DNA of 64,000 nt from Polycladidibacter stylochi. Its GTDB lineage: Bacteria > Pseudomonadota > Alphaproteobacteria > Rhizobiales > Stappiaceae. The DNA lies in the NCBI RefSeq assembly GCF_001562055.1, contig NZ_LLWE01000027.1, forward strand, positions 1 through 64,000. Reading direction: 5' to 3'. Each line of letters opens with the position of its first letter. The stretch's first letter is position 1. A model generated the notes under the pieces. It saw only the letters and a list, made by a program, of their open reading frames with translations, was not told the DNA's origin and ran no database searches. The position numbers and the translations under genes are program-made. This document shows, piece by piece, positions 17,302 to 25,597 of this stretch.

Positions 17302-18445
17302 CTTCAAAAAACAGCTACGTTTTAAGGCACAGCTAATCTTTAAAGCGCTTAGTGTGCGGCGCACACGTTTGGCAGCGGCGGTTCTTTCAATAATGGTAGG
17401 CGCTGCAGTAGTTTCAGCTCTTGCAAATCTGTATCTGGATATCTCCATAAAAATGAGTGAGGAACTGCGCGCTTATGGAGCTAACTTTTATATCGGACCA
17501 GACCGGGCAAGTGGCTACAAAAGCCTCACTGATAATCAGGCGCAAGAAATACTTGAAGCTCTCGCACAAGAGAAACTTGCAGGTGCCACACCATATCTTT
17601 ACGGCGTTGTGCCGTTAGATAGTACTGATGCGGTATTGGTGGGTGTGAATTTTAGTGGCCTCAAGAAAATGTCACCTTACTGGCAGATGGATGGGCGTTG
17701 GATTAATGCTGACTTCGATGATCGCAATGCTTTAGTCGGGAAAGTGCTGGCCGAAAAACTTGATGTTAAAGTGGGTAGTACTTTGCGTATTAATGCGCCT
17801 GACCAAGGTGTATATAAGCTTAGAATTAAAGGCATTATGGAAACAGGTGGAGCTGAAGACGAGCAAATTTTTGTCAGTATGGGGCTTGCCAGAGAGATAT
17901 TGAAGGCACCACATCGTGTGGATATTGTTATGGCTTCAATCGTTACAGAAGGTGCACAAGCCACGAAATTTGCCAAAGGGTTATCTGAGAAGTTTACCGG
18001 TATACAAGCACGGCCGGTGCGGAAAATTGCACAGTCGGACGGTAAAATCCTAGATATAATTAAAGGGTTTATGGCTGTTGTTGTGGTGGTTATTACCATA
18101 ATTACCAGCTTATGCGTCAATGCTGTGCTTACGGCTATGGTCTCGGAACGGGCAAAAGAAATTGGTCTTCAAAAAGCTATCGGGGCTGATAATTCCAGTA
18201 TTATTGCACAATTCATTTCTGAAACTATTTTAATTTGCTTGGTTGGCGTCATTCTCGGGCTGGTTCTTGGTTTCTTTCTTGCGCAGCTCATGGGAATTTC
18301 TGTTTTTAATTCTACAGTTACTTTCCGGCCGATTGTTATTCCTGGCAGTATGGCACTATCGCTCTTTGCAGGGATTGTTGCTGCAATTGTACCCATCAAA
18401 AAAGCTTTGCGCGTGCTACCAGCCCGTGTATTGAAAGGAGAATAA
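17291..18445 (+). CDS. ABC transporter permease, FtsX/MacB type (iron operon, second)
   Basis: A 384-residue partner of the preceding permease with the same architecture: a single N-terminal helix (LAAAVLSIMVGAAVVSALANL), a periplasmic domain and a three-helix FtsX domain with VSERAKEIGLQKAIGAD. The start at ATG 17291 is chosen because GGAGGTGC precedes it; the frame is open 30 nt upstream inside the previous gene. Shorter than its partner, mostly in the periplasmic domain. Corresponds to Cj1662. Confidence 0.87.
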   Translation: MDGNFKKQLRFKAQLIFKALSVRRTRLAAAVLSIMVGAAVVSALANLYLDISIKMSEELRAYGANFYIGPDRASGYKSLTDNQAQEILEALAQEKLAGATPYLYGVVPLDSTDAVLVGVNFSGLKKMSPYWQMDGRWINADFDDRNALVGKVLAEKLDVKVGSTLRINAPDQGVYKLRIKGIMETGGAEDEQIFVSMGLAREILKAPHRVDIVMASIVTEGAQATKFAKGLSEKFTGIQARPVRKIAQSDGKILDIIKGFMAVVVVVITIITSLCVNAVLTAMVSERAKEIGLQKAIGADNSSIIAQFISETILICLVGVILGLVLGFFLAQLMGISVFNSTVTFRPIVIPGSMALSLFAGIVAAIVPIKKALRVLPARVLKGE

Positions 18446-18447
18446 CG

Positions 18448-19176
18448 ATGCTGGAAGTGGCAGTACAAGCACAAACGTCAGCAGCACAAACAGCGCCGGT
18501 ACAAAGTGACCAAAAGGTTATAGAGGTGCAAGGGCTTTGTCGGTATTTTGGCTCTGTTAAAGCCCTTGATAATGCAGACTTTTCCATATCCAAGGGTGAG
18601 TTTGTTGCCATTATGGGGCCATCGGGCTCGGGCAAAACGACCCTGTTGAATATTCTCTCTTGCTTGGACAGCCCAACAGCAGGGCAGTATTATCTGGATG
18701 GCGTTGAAGTTTCGCAGCTTGAAGAGCAAAAGAGAGCTGTTATTCGCCGCGAAAAGATAGGTCTTGTGTTCCAGCAGTTCCATCTTATTCCATACTTGAG
18801 TGCTGTCGAGAATGTCATGTTGGCACAGCATTATCATTCGGTGCCAGACAAAGCTGAGGCGCTGCAAATGCTGGAGACCATTGGGCTGGGTGATCGGGCA
18901 ACACACTTGCCCTCGCAATTATCCGGCGGTGAGCAGCAACGAGTTTGTATTGCTCGTGCACTTATCAACGATTGTGCCATTATTCTTGCAGATGAACCGA
19001 CCGGCAACTTGGATGAAGAGAATGAACGGCTCGTTATTTCCCTGTTAAAAGAACTAAATGCGCAGGGCAGGACTATCGCCATGGTGACGCATAATCCCGA
19101 GTTGGGTATGGTTGCAGATCGTATTATCAAAGTACGGTACGGGCATATTGAATCTGAAGGGTTGGATGATGCTTGA
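18448..19176 (+). CDS. ABC transporter ATP-binding protein, LolD/MacB type (iron operon)
   Basis: A 242-residue ATPase. Walker A GPSGSGKTT near residue 53, Q-loop LVFQQFHLIPYL, signature LSGGEQQRV near 155 and Walker B IILADEPTGNLDEENE match the LolD/MacB subfamily. The first ~25 residues are Ala/Gln-rich and lie outside the ABC fold. It follows the second permease with an AAGGAG site and overlaps the thioredoxin-like gene. It is the energy source for the FtsX-type pair, the equivalent of Cj1663. Confidence 0.92.
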   Translation: MLEVAVQAQTSAAQTAPVQSDQKVIEVQGLCRYFGSVKALDNADFSISKGEFVAIMGPSGSGKTTLLNILSCLDSPTAGQYYLDGVEVSQLEEQKRAVIRREKIGLVFQQFHLIPYLSAVENVMLAQHYHSVPDKAEALQMLETIGLGDRATHLPSQLSGGEQQRVCIARALINDCAIILADEPTGNLDEENERLVISLLKELNAQGRTIAMVTHNPELGMVADRIIKVRYGHIESEGLDDA

Positions 19177-19663
19177 ACAAACCCGCAAAATACTGCCGAT
19201 ACTACTCATTAGTTTGGGAATTAGCGCTTGCCAGCCGCGGCAAGAAGTTAAAACAGGCCAAGTTGCGCCAAAAACCGTACTGCTGGATTTAGCCAATCAG
19301 GAGCGGAAGCTTACTGACTATCGAGGCGATGTGCTTTTTGTTAATTTCTGGTGGGCGGGTTGCGGACCCTGCTTGCGTGAGATGCCCGAGCTGGATGAAG
19401 TCTATCAAGCTCATAAAAGCGAAGGCTTTAAAGTTTTGGGCGTTAACATGGGGCAAACATCGAGCGTCATTCGCAATGTAAACAGGCGTATTGGTGTAAC
19501 TTTCCCGCTTTTTGTTGATGAGTTGAAAATAACCTCTCAACAATACGGCGTAAAATTTGCCCCGACTTCTTTTTTGATAAACAGAGAAGGAGTAATAGTT
19601 GAGAAAATAATGGGCCCGGTATCGAAAGACGAACTGGAAGAAAAAATATCGCATTTACTTTAA
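19166..19663 (+). CDS. TlpA-like thioredoxin lipoprotein
   Basis: A 165-residue membrane-anchored thiol-disulphide protein. The start ATG ATG at 19166/19169 overlaps the ATPase stop. The signal ends in a lipobox (LGISAC), so the mature protein should be lipid-anchored at Cys. The thioredoxin active site is WWAGCGPCLREMPEL near residues 60-75, and the cis-Pro region is KFAPTSFLINREG. Homologous thioredoxins (Cj1664/Cj1665) close the P19 operon in Campylobacter. Probably keeps the cysteines of the DUF2318 protein or other partners reduced. Confidence 0.88.
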   Translation: MMLEQTRKILPILLISLGISACQPRQEVKTGQVAPKTVLLDLANQERKLTDYRGDVLFVNFWWAGCGPCLREMPELDEVYQAHKSEGFKVLGVNMGQTSSVIRNVNRRIGVTFPLFVDELKITSQQYGVKFAPTSFLINREGVIVEKIMGPVSKDELEEKISHLL

Positions 19664-19825
19664 AATGAAAGGCATGTTGCAAATCGGCTTTCCATAAAAT
19701 GGAAGATACCTAGAGTTTGTGAACTGCGGTTATGTTTAGCCAACTTATTATTAAATTGTGTTTACGCTCGCTTTTGTTATGACTGTCGATTATAAGGGGC
19801 TGCCCAATTTTATATGAGTAGCTGA

Positions 19826-20560
19826 ATGACCATCAAAAATGATCCGACTATTGTCTTTGATTCCGTATCAATCAAACGTGATGGGCGTATGGTTGTTGAG
19901 GACTTTTCGGTGACATTGGCAGGCCAGCGTATTGGAGTTATTGGCCGCAATGGCTCTGGTAAAAGTAGTTTGGTACGCACTCTAAATGGCTTGTTGGTAC
20001 CAGCAGCCGGTAATGTGGTGGTACATGGGCAAGATGTTGCCAAGCTTAAATCGAAGGCAACTCAGCTAACCGGTTTTGTTTTTCAAAATCCGGATCATCA
20101 GATTATCTTTCCAACTGTTGTCGAGGAAGTAAGCTTTGCATTGAAGCAGCTAGGCTTTTCGAAAAAAGATGCTGAAGTGAAAGCGCTGGATTACTTGAAA
20201 GATAATGGCTTGGAAAACATGGCCGAAAAGCCTGTCCTCTCTTTATCCGAAGGGCAAAAACAGCTTGTTTGTATTCTGTCGGTTCTTATTGGTGAGCCGA
20301 AAGTTCTGGTGTTGGATGAGCCGTTCTCATCGCTTGATTTTCGCCGTACACGAATACTCGCTCGTGAAATTGATAGGCTGTCGCAACAGGTTGTTTTTAT
20401 AAGCCATGATCTGGATTTGCTCGCGCATTATGATGAAGTCCTATGGATAGAAGCAGGCAAGCTCCGCCAGCATGGAGCACCTCGCGAGGTTATAGGCAAT
20501 TATTTGGAATACGAAAAAAGCCAGCTTGAAATGTCATCGGTTGGGGGGAAAGGCCTATGA
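19826..20560 (+). CDS. bioM: Biotin ECF transporter ATPase
   Basis: A 244-residue ECF ABC ATPase. Walker A GRNGSGKSS near residue 41, FVFQNPDHQIIFPTVVEEV at the Q-loop, signature LSEGQKQLV near 143 and Walker B VLVLDEPFSSLD are all present. The SEGQKQ signature in place of SGGQ is usual in BioM. Its stop overlaps the next start by four bases. The order bioM-bioN-bioY identifies a biotin importer. The ribosome binding site is weak. I could not find a convincing BioR or BirA site in the ~160-bp upstream gap. Confidence 0.9.
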   Translation: MTIKNDPTIVFDSVSIKRDGRMVVEDFSVTLAGQRIGVIGRNGSGKSSLVRTLNGLLVPAAGNVVVHGQDVAKLKSKATQLTGFVFQNPDHQIIFPTVVEEVSFALKQLGFSKKDAEVKALDYLKDNGLENMAEKPVLSLSEGQKQLVCILSVLIGEPKVLVLDEPFSSLDFRRTRILAREIDRLSQQVVFISHDLDLLAHYDEVLWIEAGKLRQHGAPREVIGNYLEYEKSQLEMSSVGGKGL

Positions 20561-21177
20561 TATCTATCTACTTTGAAGGTAATAGCTGGGCGCATCGTAT
20601 GAATGCCCGCCTGAAACTTGGGATACTATTTATTTTAAGTACGGCCACAATTGTTTTCGATGGCATGCTGTTTCCTCTTTTTCTACTCGCGATATCATTA
20701 GGTGCCTATACATCGCTTGGACCGCGTGGCGTACAAGCTATGAAGGCGGCAGGCCCACTGTTACCGGTTTTGGCGATTATTATCGTTTTTCATTGGGTTT
20801 TAGGGAGCTTGGGGCTGGGGGTAACTGTTGCCATTCGTATGTTGTCTATGGTGCTTTTAGCAAATTTCATCAGTATAACAACGAATATGGATGCAATGAT
20901 GCTTGCTGTTGAGCCATTATTTTATCCGTTACGTGCTTTGGGGCTTTCGTCGCGGAAAATGTCGCTTGCAGTTGCATTGGTCATTCGTTTCGTGCCTGTG
21001 CTGCTTTCTGTCTACAGCTCTTTGCAGGAGGCCTACTGGGCACGAACAGGAAAAAGAAATAGTTGGCGATTGATTGCGCCGTTTTTACTGCATGCCCTAG
21101 CCATGGCAACAAAGGTTGCCGAAGCCATATATGCGCGCGGTGGTGTTGACGGCTATCGCCATAGGCTTAAAGGCTAA
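20557..21177 (+). CDS. bioN: Biotin ECF transporter transmembrane subunit
   Basis: A 206-residue EcfT-type coupling subunit with about five hydrophobic segments. One coupling motif is clear at the C-terminus (ATKVAEAIYARGGVDG, containing Ala-Arg-Gly); the second lies around LQEAYWARTGKRN. Four-base overlap with bioM and 17 nt to bioY place it in one operon. It links the BioM ATPase with the BioY substrate protein. Confidence 0.88.
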   Translation: MISIYFEGNSWAHRMNARLKLGILFILSTATIVFDGMLFPLFLLAISLGAYTSLGPRGVQAMKAAGPLLPVLAIIIVFHWVLGSLGLGVTVAIRMLSMVLLANFISITTNMDAMMLAVEPLFYPLRALGLSSRKMSLAVALVIRFVPVLLSVYSSLQEAYWARTGKRNSWRLIAPFLLHALAMATKVAEAIYARGGVDGYRHRLKG

Positions 21178-21194
21178 ACCGAGGATAGCAATAT

Positions 21195-21758
21195 ATGCAA
21201 AAAGAACTTTCACTAGTTTACATTTGTTTTTTTGCGGCTTTAACCGCCGCGCTGGGCCTAATGCCTAAATTTGATATAGCTTTTTTAGGGGGCGTACCCA
21301 TTACAGCGCAAACACTTGGCATTATGCTTGCGGGTGCTATGCTGGGCCCATGGCGTGGTAGTTTGTCCATTGCCCTTTTGCTTTTGCTTGTTGCTGTCGG
21401 CCTGCCTTTGCTTGCTGGTGGCCGTGGGGGCATAGCCGTTTTTTACGGGCCATCCGGTGGTTTCTTGGTTGGTTGGATTTTTGGCGCTATGGTAACGGGC
21501 TTTATTATGCAGCTTACCAAAGGGTGGAATTTGATGTTGGGCACAGCCTTTGCGGCCATCATTGGCGGCATTGGTGTGGTATATTTGTTTGGTATTCCTT
21601 ACCTTGCACTCAAGGCAAACTTGACAATGTGGCAAGCATTTACAGGCTCTTTGGTCTATATCCCAGGAGATTTGGTCAAGGTTGTTGCTAGTGTTGCGAT
21701 TGTACAGACTGTGGCAAGGGGCATGCCTTCTGCCATTCTTACGCGTGCTCAGGCATGA
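21195..21758 (+). CDS. bioY: Biotin-binding ECF S-component
   Basis: A 187-residue membrane protein that binds biotin. BioY hallmarks are visible: FLGGVPITAQTLGIMLAGAMLGPWRG in the first third, LPLLAGGRGGIAVFYGPSGGFLVGW in the middle and VYIPGDLVKVV near the C-terminus. About six helices fit the S-component fold. Its last codons overlap the start of the acyl-CoA ligase gene by 4 nt, so biotin uptake and the two following enzymes are co-translated. Confidence 0.95.
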   Translation: MQKELSLVYICFFAALTAALGLMPKFDIAFLGGVPITAQTLGIMLAGAMLGPWRGSLSIALLLLLVAVGLPLLAGGRGGIAVFYGPSGGFLVGWIFGAMVTGFIMQLTKGWNLMLGTAFAAIIGGIGVVYLFGIPYLALKANLTMWQAFTGSLVYIPGDLVKVVASVAIVQTVARGMPSAILTRAQA

Positions 21759-23206
21759 TTGTTGGTCAACAACTTGCTGACTATGCCAGCCAATGCCCTA
21801 GGGCATTGGCTGTTTGCATTTATGATCTGGAGTTGAATTGCCGAAAGTTTTCCTATGAGGATTTTTTGGGAAACGTTGTTCGGTGCGAGCGAGAACTAAC
21901 CACGCATAGCCAAGTTGGTGACCCAATATCGCTTTGCAGTGCAGAGCCATTAGCCGTAATGGAGCAGTTTTTCGCCATTGCCAGAACAGAGCGTGTGGCC
22001 TGTGTTGTTGACCCGCGAATGTCAGCTGAAAATACGAGCAGGCTCTTAAATGAAGTTGGCGCTGCATTCGTTTGGGAGACGCAAGATAATAAGGCAAATG
22101 CCTTTTTACAAAGTTCTACAGTACCCTCTGATTTAGTTGATTTTGCAAGCCATCCAGGTGGTGACAGGGCATTTTATGTCGGCTTTACATCTGGCTCAAC
22201 CGGTATGCCAAAAGGGTATTGTCGAAATCATAACTCATGGCTAGAGAGCTTTCGTGTTTCCAAGCAGTATTTTAAGTTGAGTGCAGGCGATGTTGTTGCG
22301 GTACCTGGCCCGTTTAGCCACTCTTTACACCTTTATGCTGCTGTTCAAGCATTGGAAATGGGCGCAAGTGTTGTTGCCATGAAGCAGTTTGCACCACGAA
22401 GTTTTCTAGCTGCAATGAGAGAGCAAAATGCAAGTGTATTGTACGTAACACCAACCCAACTAGAAATGCTGTGTCTTGAAAACGCGCAACTTCCAAGTCT
22501 ACGCAAATTGCTGGTAACGGGGGCACGTTGGCAGCCGCATTTACTGGAGCGTGTTAGGCACTGTTTCCCCAATGCAATAACCTATGATTTTTACGGAGCC
22601 TCTGAGCTGAGTTTTGTTAGTGCTCGCGAAATTACTGGGAAAAACGTCAATAACCAAAGTGTTGGATTTGCACTGCCAGGTATTACAGTTTCAGTTCGCG
22701 AGCGTAGCGGAGCGCGTGTACCATACGGTGTGCGCGGTAAGATATTTGTCCATTCAAAGCAAATCATGCAAGGCTACGTTTGTGGAGAAGATCAGACATT
22801 TCAACGATACAAGTCGTGGGCAAGCGTGGGTGATTATGGCTATCAGAATGATGAGGGGGAGATATTCTTAGCGGGTCGTGAAAGCCGAATGCTTAATATC
22901 GGCGGCGTTAATGTTTATCCTGAAGAAATTGAAGTTCAGCTTGCTAAACTTGTCGCTCACCAGCCCGTTGCAGTTCTTGGTATGGCTGATCGGCAACGTG
23001 GTGAAGTTCCGGTTGCTGTGCTGTCGCAAAGTTGTTTAGAGGTATGCAGCCTTCAGCAAGTCGCAAGTGCAATGCGACAAAGGTTGGGAAGCCTTCGAGC
23101 ACCCAGAAGGTACGGTGTTTATTGCGGGGAGTGGCCCTTAACCCGCTCTGGCAAAACAGATTACATGTATCTTGAACAGTGGCTGTCTGCAAAAATGGAG
23201 CCATAA
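21755..23206 (+). CDS. Acyl-CoA ligase (YhfT-like) of the biotin operon
   Basis: A 483-residue adenylate-forming enzyme. The AMP-binding loop is TSGSTGMPKGY near residue 148; YDFYGASELSFV near 275 is the A5 motif; VGDYGYQNDEGEIFLAGRESRMLNIGGVNVYPEEIE holds the conserved Asp, Arg and hinge; LTRSGKTDY near the C-terminus carries the catalytic Lys. It probably makes an acyl-CoA from a free acid. In B. subtilis the BioY homologue YhfU is likewise followed by ligase YhfT and thiolase YhfS, so the substrate may be linked to biotin or its pimelate precursor (inference). Confidence 0.82.
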   Translation: MIVGQQLADYASQCPRALAVCIYDLELNCRKFSYEDFLGNVVRCERELTTHSQVGDPISLCSAEPLAVMEQFFAIARTERVACVVDPRMSAENTSRLLNEVGAAFVWETQDNKANAFLQSSTVPSDLVDFASHPGGDRAFYVGFTSGSTGMPKGYCRNHNSWLESFRVSKQYFKLSAGDVVAVPGPFSHSLHLYAAVQALEMGASVVAMKQFAPRSFLAAMREQNASVLYVTPTQLEMLCLENAQLPSLRKLLVTGARWQPHLLERVRHCFPNAITYDFYGASELSFVSAREITGKNVNNQSVGFALPGITVSVRERSGARVPYGVRGKIFVHSKQIMQGYVCGEDQTFQRYKSWASVGDYGYQNDEGEIFLAGRESRMLNIGGVNVYPEEIEVQLAKLVAHQPVAVLGMADRQRGEVPVAVLSQSCLEVCSLQQVASAMRQRLGSLRAPRRYGVYCGEWPLTRSGKTDYMYLEQWLSAKMEP

Positions 23207-23207
23207 G

Positions 23208-24377
23208 ATGCCAAAGGCGGTAATTATTGGAGCAAAGCGCACACCGGTTGTGCCAAAGGGACAAGAGCTTGCATTTTACGATGCCTACGAGCTATGGGCC
23301 TTGGCTGCACGCAATGTGTTAAGCGAGGCTGGAGTTTTACCTCAAAAAGTAGATCAGGTGCTGGTTGGCAACGGCATAGGTGGTGGTGGCAATATGGCCC
23401 GACTTGCCTCCTTCGCTGCAGGCTTGGAAGCAAGCTGCCCAGCAATGACACTAGATAGCCAATGCTGTTCGGGCCTAGATAGCGTGGGGTTGGCGGCGTC
23501 GCTTATTGAAAGCGGAGCTGCGAAGATTGTGTTATGTGGCGGTGCGGAAAGTTACAGCCGTAGGCCCTTGCGGGCCACAGCAGACGCTGGAGCACATGGA
23601 GCACATGGAGCAAAGGGGCAGGAAATAAAATTCTACGAGCGCCCTCCCTTTTCTCCTGACCCCGAGCGTGACCCCGATATGCTCGAAGCGGCGGCCGAGT
23701 TAGCTTTAATGCGAGGCTATACAGAACAAGAGCTGGCAGCCTACGCGGTTTTATCGCACCATAAAGCCACCATAGCACAGGCTGAAGGCCGACATAACGA
23801 TGAGTTGGTGACATTACCAAATGGTCAGCTCCTGCAAGATACGTATACGCGTGAACTGCGAGAGCGAGCTGCATTACGTTCACCCATTGTTGCGTATGGA
23901 GCAGCTGGAAGCAGTTTGCGAAGTGCTTTTTGTGCGGTTGAGGCCGACGGTGCTGCAGCTTTACTTGTTGTTGATGAGGAAACAGCACAGCTAATGAAAT
24001 GCAAAAGTACTGTCCGTATTCGCGCACAATGTCGAATTGGCGGGGATAGTAAACAGCCAGGCTTAGTACCAATTCAAGCAATATCGCGTCTGTTGTGCGA
24101 AGACACAAACCCGGGTCAGAACTTTTATTGTATTGAGTTGATGGAGGCATTTGCGGCACAAGCATTGGCCTGCATTGCGCCCTTCTCATTTCAAATGGAC
24201 AAAGTGAACGTCGGCGGCGGCGCATTGGCACGTGGGCATCCAATTGGCGCTTCAGGTGCGATATTAGCAACGCGGCTGTTTCATGAGCTTAAAACAGCTC
24301 CATACCAAGCTCAGGGATTGGCAGCGATTGCGGCGGCTGGTGGCCTTGCTACCGCAATGATTTTGGAGCGTAGCTAA
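23208..24377 (+). CDS. Thiolase-like protein (YhfS-like) of the biotin operon
   Basis: A 389-residue thiolase-fold protein. The start at ATG 23208, one base after the previous stop, follows AATGGAG. The nucleophilic cysteine region is DSQCCSGLDSVG near residue 90 and the histidine motif is GGALARGHPIGASG near 340. Two family residues differ: the usual NEAFA is MEAFA, and the C-terminal CxG cysteine that normally acts as acid/base is replaced (IAAAGGLATA). It may therefore catalyse a different reaction from acetyl-CoA acetyltransferase, or act on acyl-CoA without Claisen chemistry. It lies behind the acyl-CoA ligase in the biotin operon. Confidence 0.8.
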   Translation: MPKAVIIGAKRTPVVPKGQELAFYDAYELWALAARNVLSEAGVLPQKVDQVLVGNGIGGGGNMARLASFAAGLEASCPAMTLDSQCCSGLDSVGLAASLIESGAAKIVLCGGAESYSRRPLRATADAGAHGAHGAKGQEIKFYERPPFSPDPERDPDMLEAAAELALMRGYTEQELAAYAVLSHHKATIAQAEGRHNDELVTLPNGQLLQDTYTRELRERAALRSPIVAYGAAGSSLRSAFCAVEADGAAALLVVDEETAQLMKCKSTVRIRAQCRIGGDSKQPGLVPIQAISRLLCEDTNPGQNFYCIELMEAFAAQALACIAPFSFQMDKVNVGGGALARGHPIGASGAILATRLFHELKTAPYQAQGLAAIAAAGGLATAMILERS

Positions 24378-24382
24378 TCAGT

Positions 24383-25597
24383 TTAGCGCTTCGCCAATAG
24401 CTTTTTGTCTAACCGTTGCATTGCCTTGGCAACAATGCCGCGCTCGATCAAACTTTCGTCACCTTGTAAGACCTCTATCGACAACTCGTTGTCGAGTGAA
24501 GAAACTAGGGACTCATCTAAACTGTTTACCAATGAATCTTGCATAAGGTCATAGGCTGAGGTGGTTCTGCCTGTAAGGTAAATTTTCTTGATATCAAGAA
24601 GAGCGATCAGGCGCGTAATTCCGATACCAAGAGTTTTGCCTAGGTTTGAAAATACTTGTTTGGCCTTTTCATTTCCTGCTCTTGCAGCCTGGATTATTTC
24701 CTCGATATCCTTCCACTCTACGCCGACCTGTTGTGGGGCGCTATCAACAGGCATGTCGTTGTATTGCCGAATAATAGCATAATCACCCATGTATGCTTCC
24801 AGACAACCGCGGCGGCCACAGCTGCATAATGCGCCATCTGGTATATGTAATGAATGGCCGAATTCGGCTGCGGCACCGGTTTGCCCTGTATATAATTGCC
24901 CATCGATGATGAAGCCTGCACCGACACCTTGGTCCATATAGATAACCACGAAGTTTTCGCCATATTTATTGGGGTTAGCTCTATAAAGTGCTTCTGCAAT
25001 CATATTTGTGTCATTGGACAGTAGACAGTTTACCCCAAAATGGGTTTTTATCGTCCTGACGATATCAATATCTCTATCTGTCAGCGCGGGGCTCCAGACT
25101 ATGGTGCCTTTTTGTGTATCGACCACACCTTGTACAGCCAATCCAATTTCGGCCAAGTGTTTTGCCTCAATAGGGTTCTCGTCCAGAAAATCTTGGAGCT
25201 CTTCAATTAGTAGCTGGGTAAAGTGTTCACGTGTTGCTTTGCGAGATGAGAAATTTACGATCTTTTGCTGGGTGATTTGGCCGGCAAAGTTGCATAATAG
25301 AAATTGAATGTGATCAACAGATAGTTTTACGCTAACAATGCAAGCCACATTCGGTTGGAGGCCAAGCATACAGCGTGGGCGCCCCCTTCCTTTGGGTTCT
25401 TTATTGGCAATTTCATGATGTTCGACAATAAGGCCCAGTTCCAGAAGGTCGGCAGTAATGGAGGTAACAGTTGCTGGTGATAAGCCGGTTATCTGCCCGA
25501 GTTCAATTCTCGCAATGAGCTTTTCCTTTCGTAAGGTGCTCAGGATATAATCTCTGTTTTGCTGTCGTATTTGTTCTCGGCTGCCTTTTTCTGACAT
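24383..25597 (-). CDS. ROK-family transcriptional regulator
   Basis: A 404-residue repressor-type ROK protein. The start at ATG 25597 is preceded by GGGGAGA; the frame is open further upstream but that part has no family character. The N-terminal winged helix (QNRDYILSTLRKEKLIARIELGQITGLSPATVTSI) is followed by a sugar-kinase-like domain with DQGVGAGFIIDGQLYTG, EFGH and the zinc motif CSCGRRGCLEAY near residue 265. It probably senses a sugar or sugar phosphate. No sugar operon is adjacent, and the convergent biotin operon ends 5 nt away, so its targets are unknown. Confidence 0.87.
   Translation of the reverse strand: MSEKGSREQIRQQNRDYILSTLRKEKLIARIELGQITGLSPATVTSITADLLELGLIVEHHEIANKEPKGRGRPRCMLGLQPNVACIVSVKLSVDHIQFLLCNFAGQITQQKIVNFSSRKATREHFTQLLIEELQDFLDENPIEAKHLAEIGLAVQGVVDTQKGTIVWSPALTDRDIDIVRTIKTHFGVNCLLSNDTNMIAEALYRANPNKYGENFVVIYMDQGVGAGFIIDGQLYTGQTGAAAEFGHSLHIPDGALCSCGRRGCLEAYMGDYAIIRQYNDMPVDSAPQQVGVEWKDIEEIIQAARAGNEKAKQVFSNLGKTLGIGITRLIALLDIKKIYLTGRTTSAYDLMQDSLVNSLDESLVSSLDNELSIEVLQGDESLIERGIVAKAMQRLDKKLLAKR

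Noticed and set aside
19664-19825. BioR or BirA operator before bioM
   Set aside because: I looked for TTATNNATAA-type and TTGTAAACC/GGTTTACAA-type sites. Only partial matches (TTGTGTTTACG, GATTATAAG) were present, not enough to annotate.
23503-24270. Long minus-strand frame (255 residues) opposite the thiolase-like gene
   Set aside because: Cys/Arg/Gln-rich translation without motifs; a shadow of the coding frame on the plus strand.
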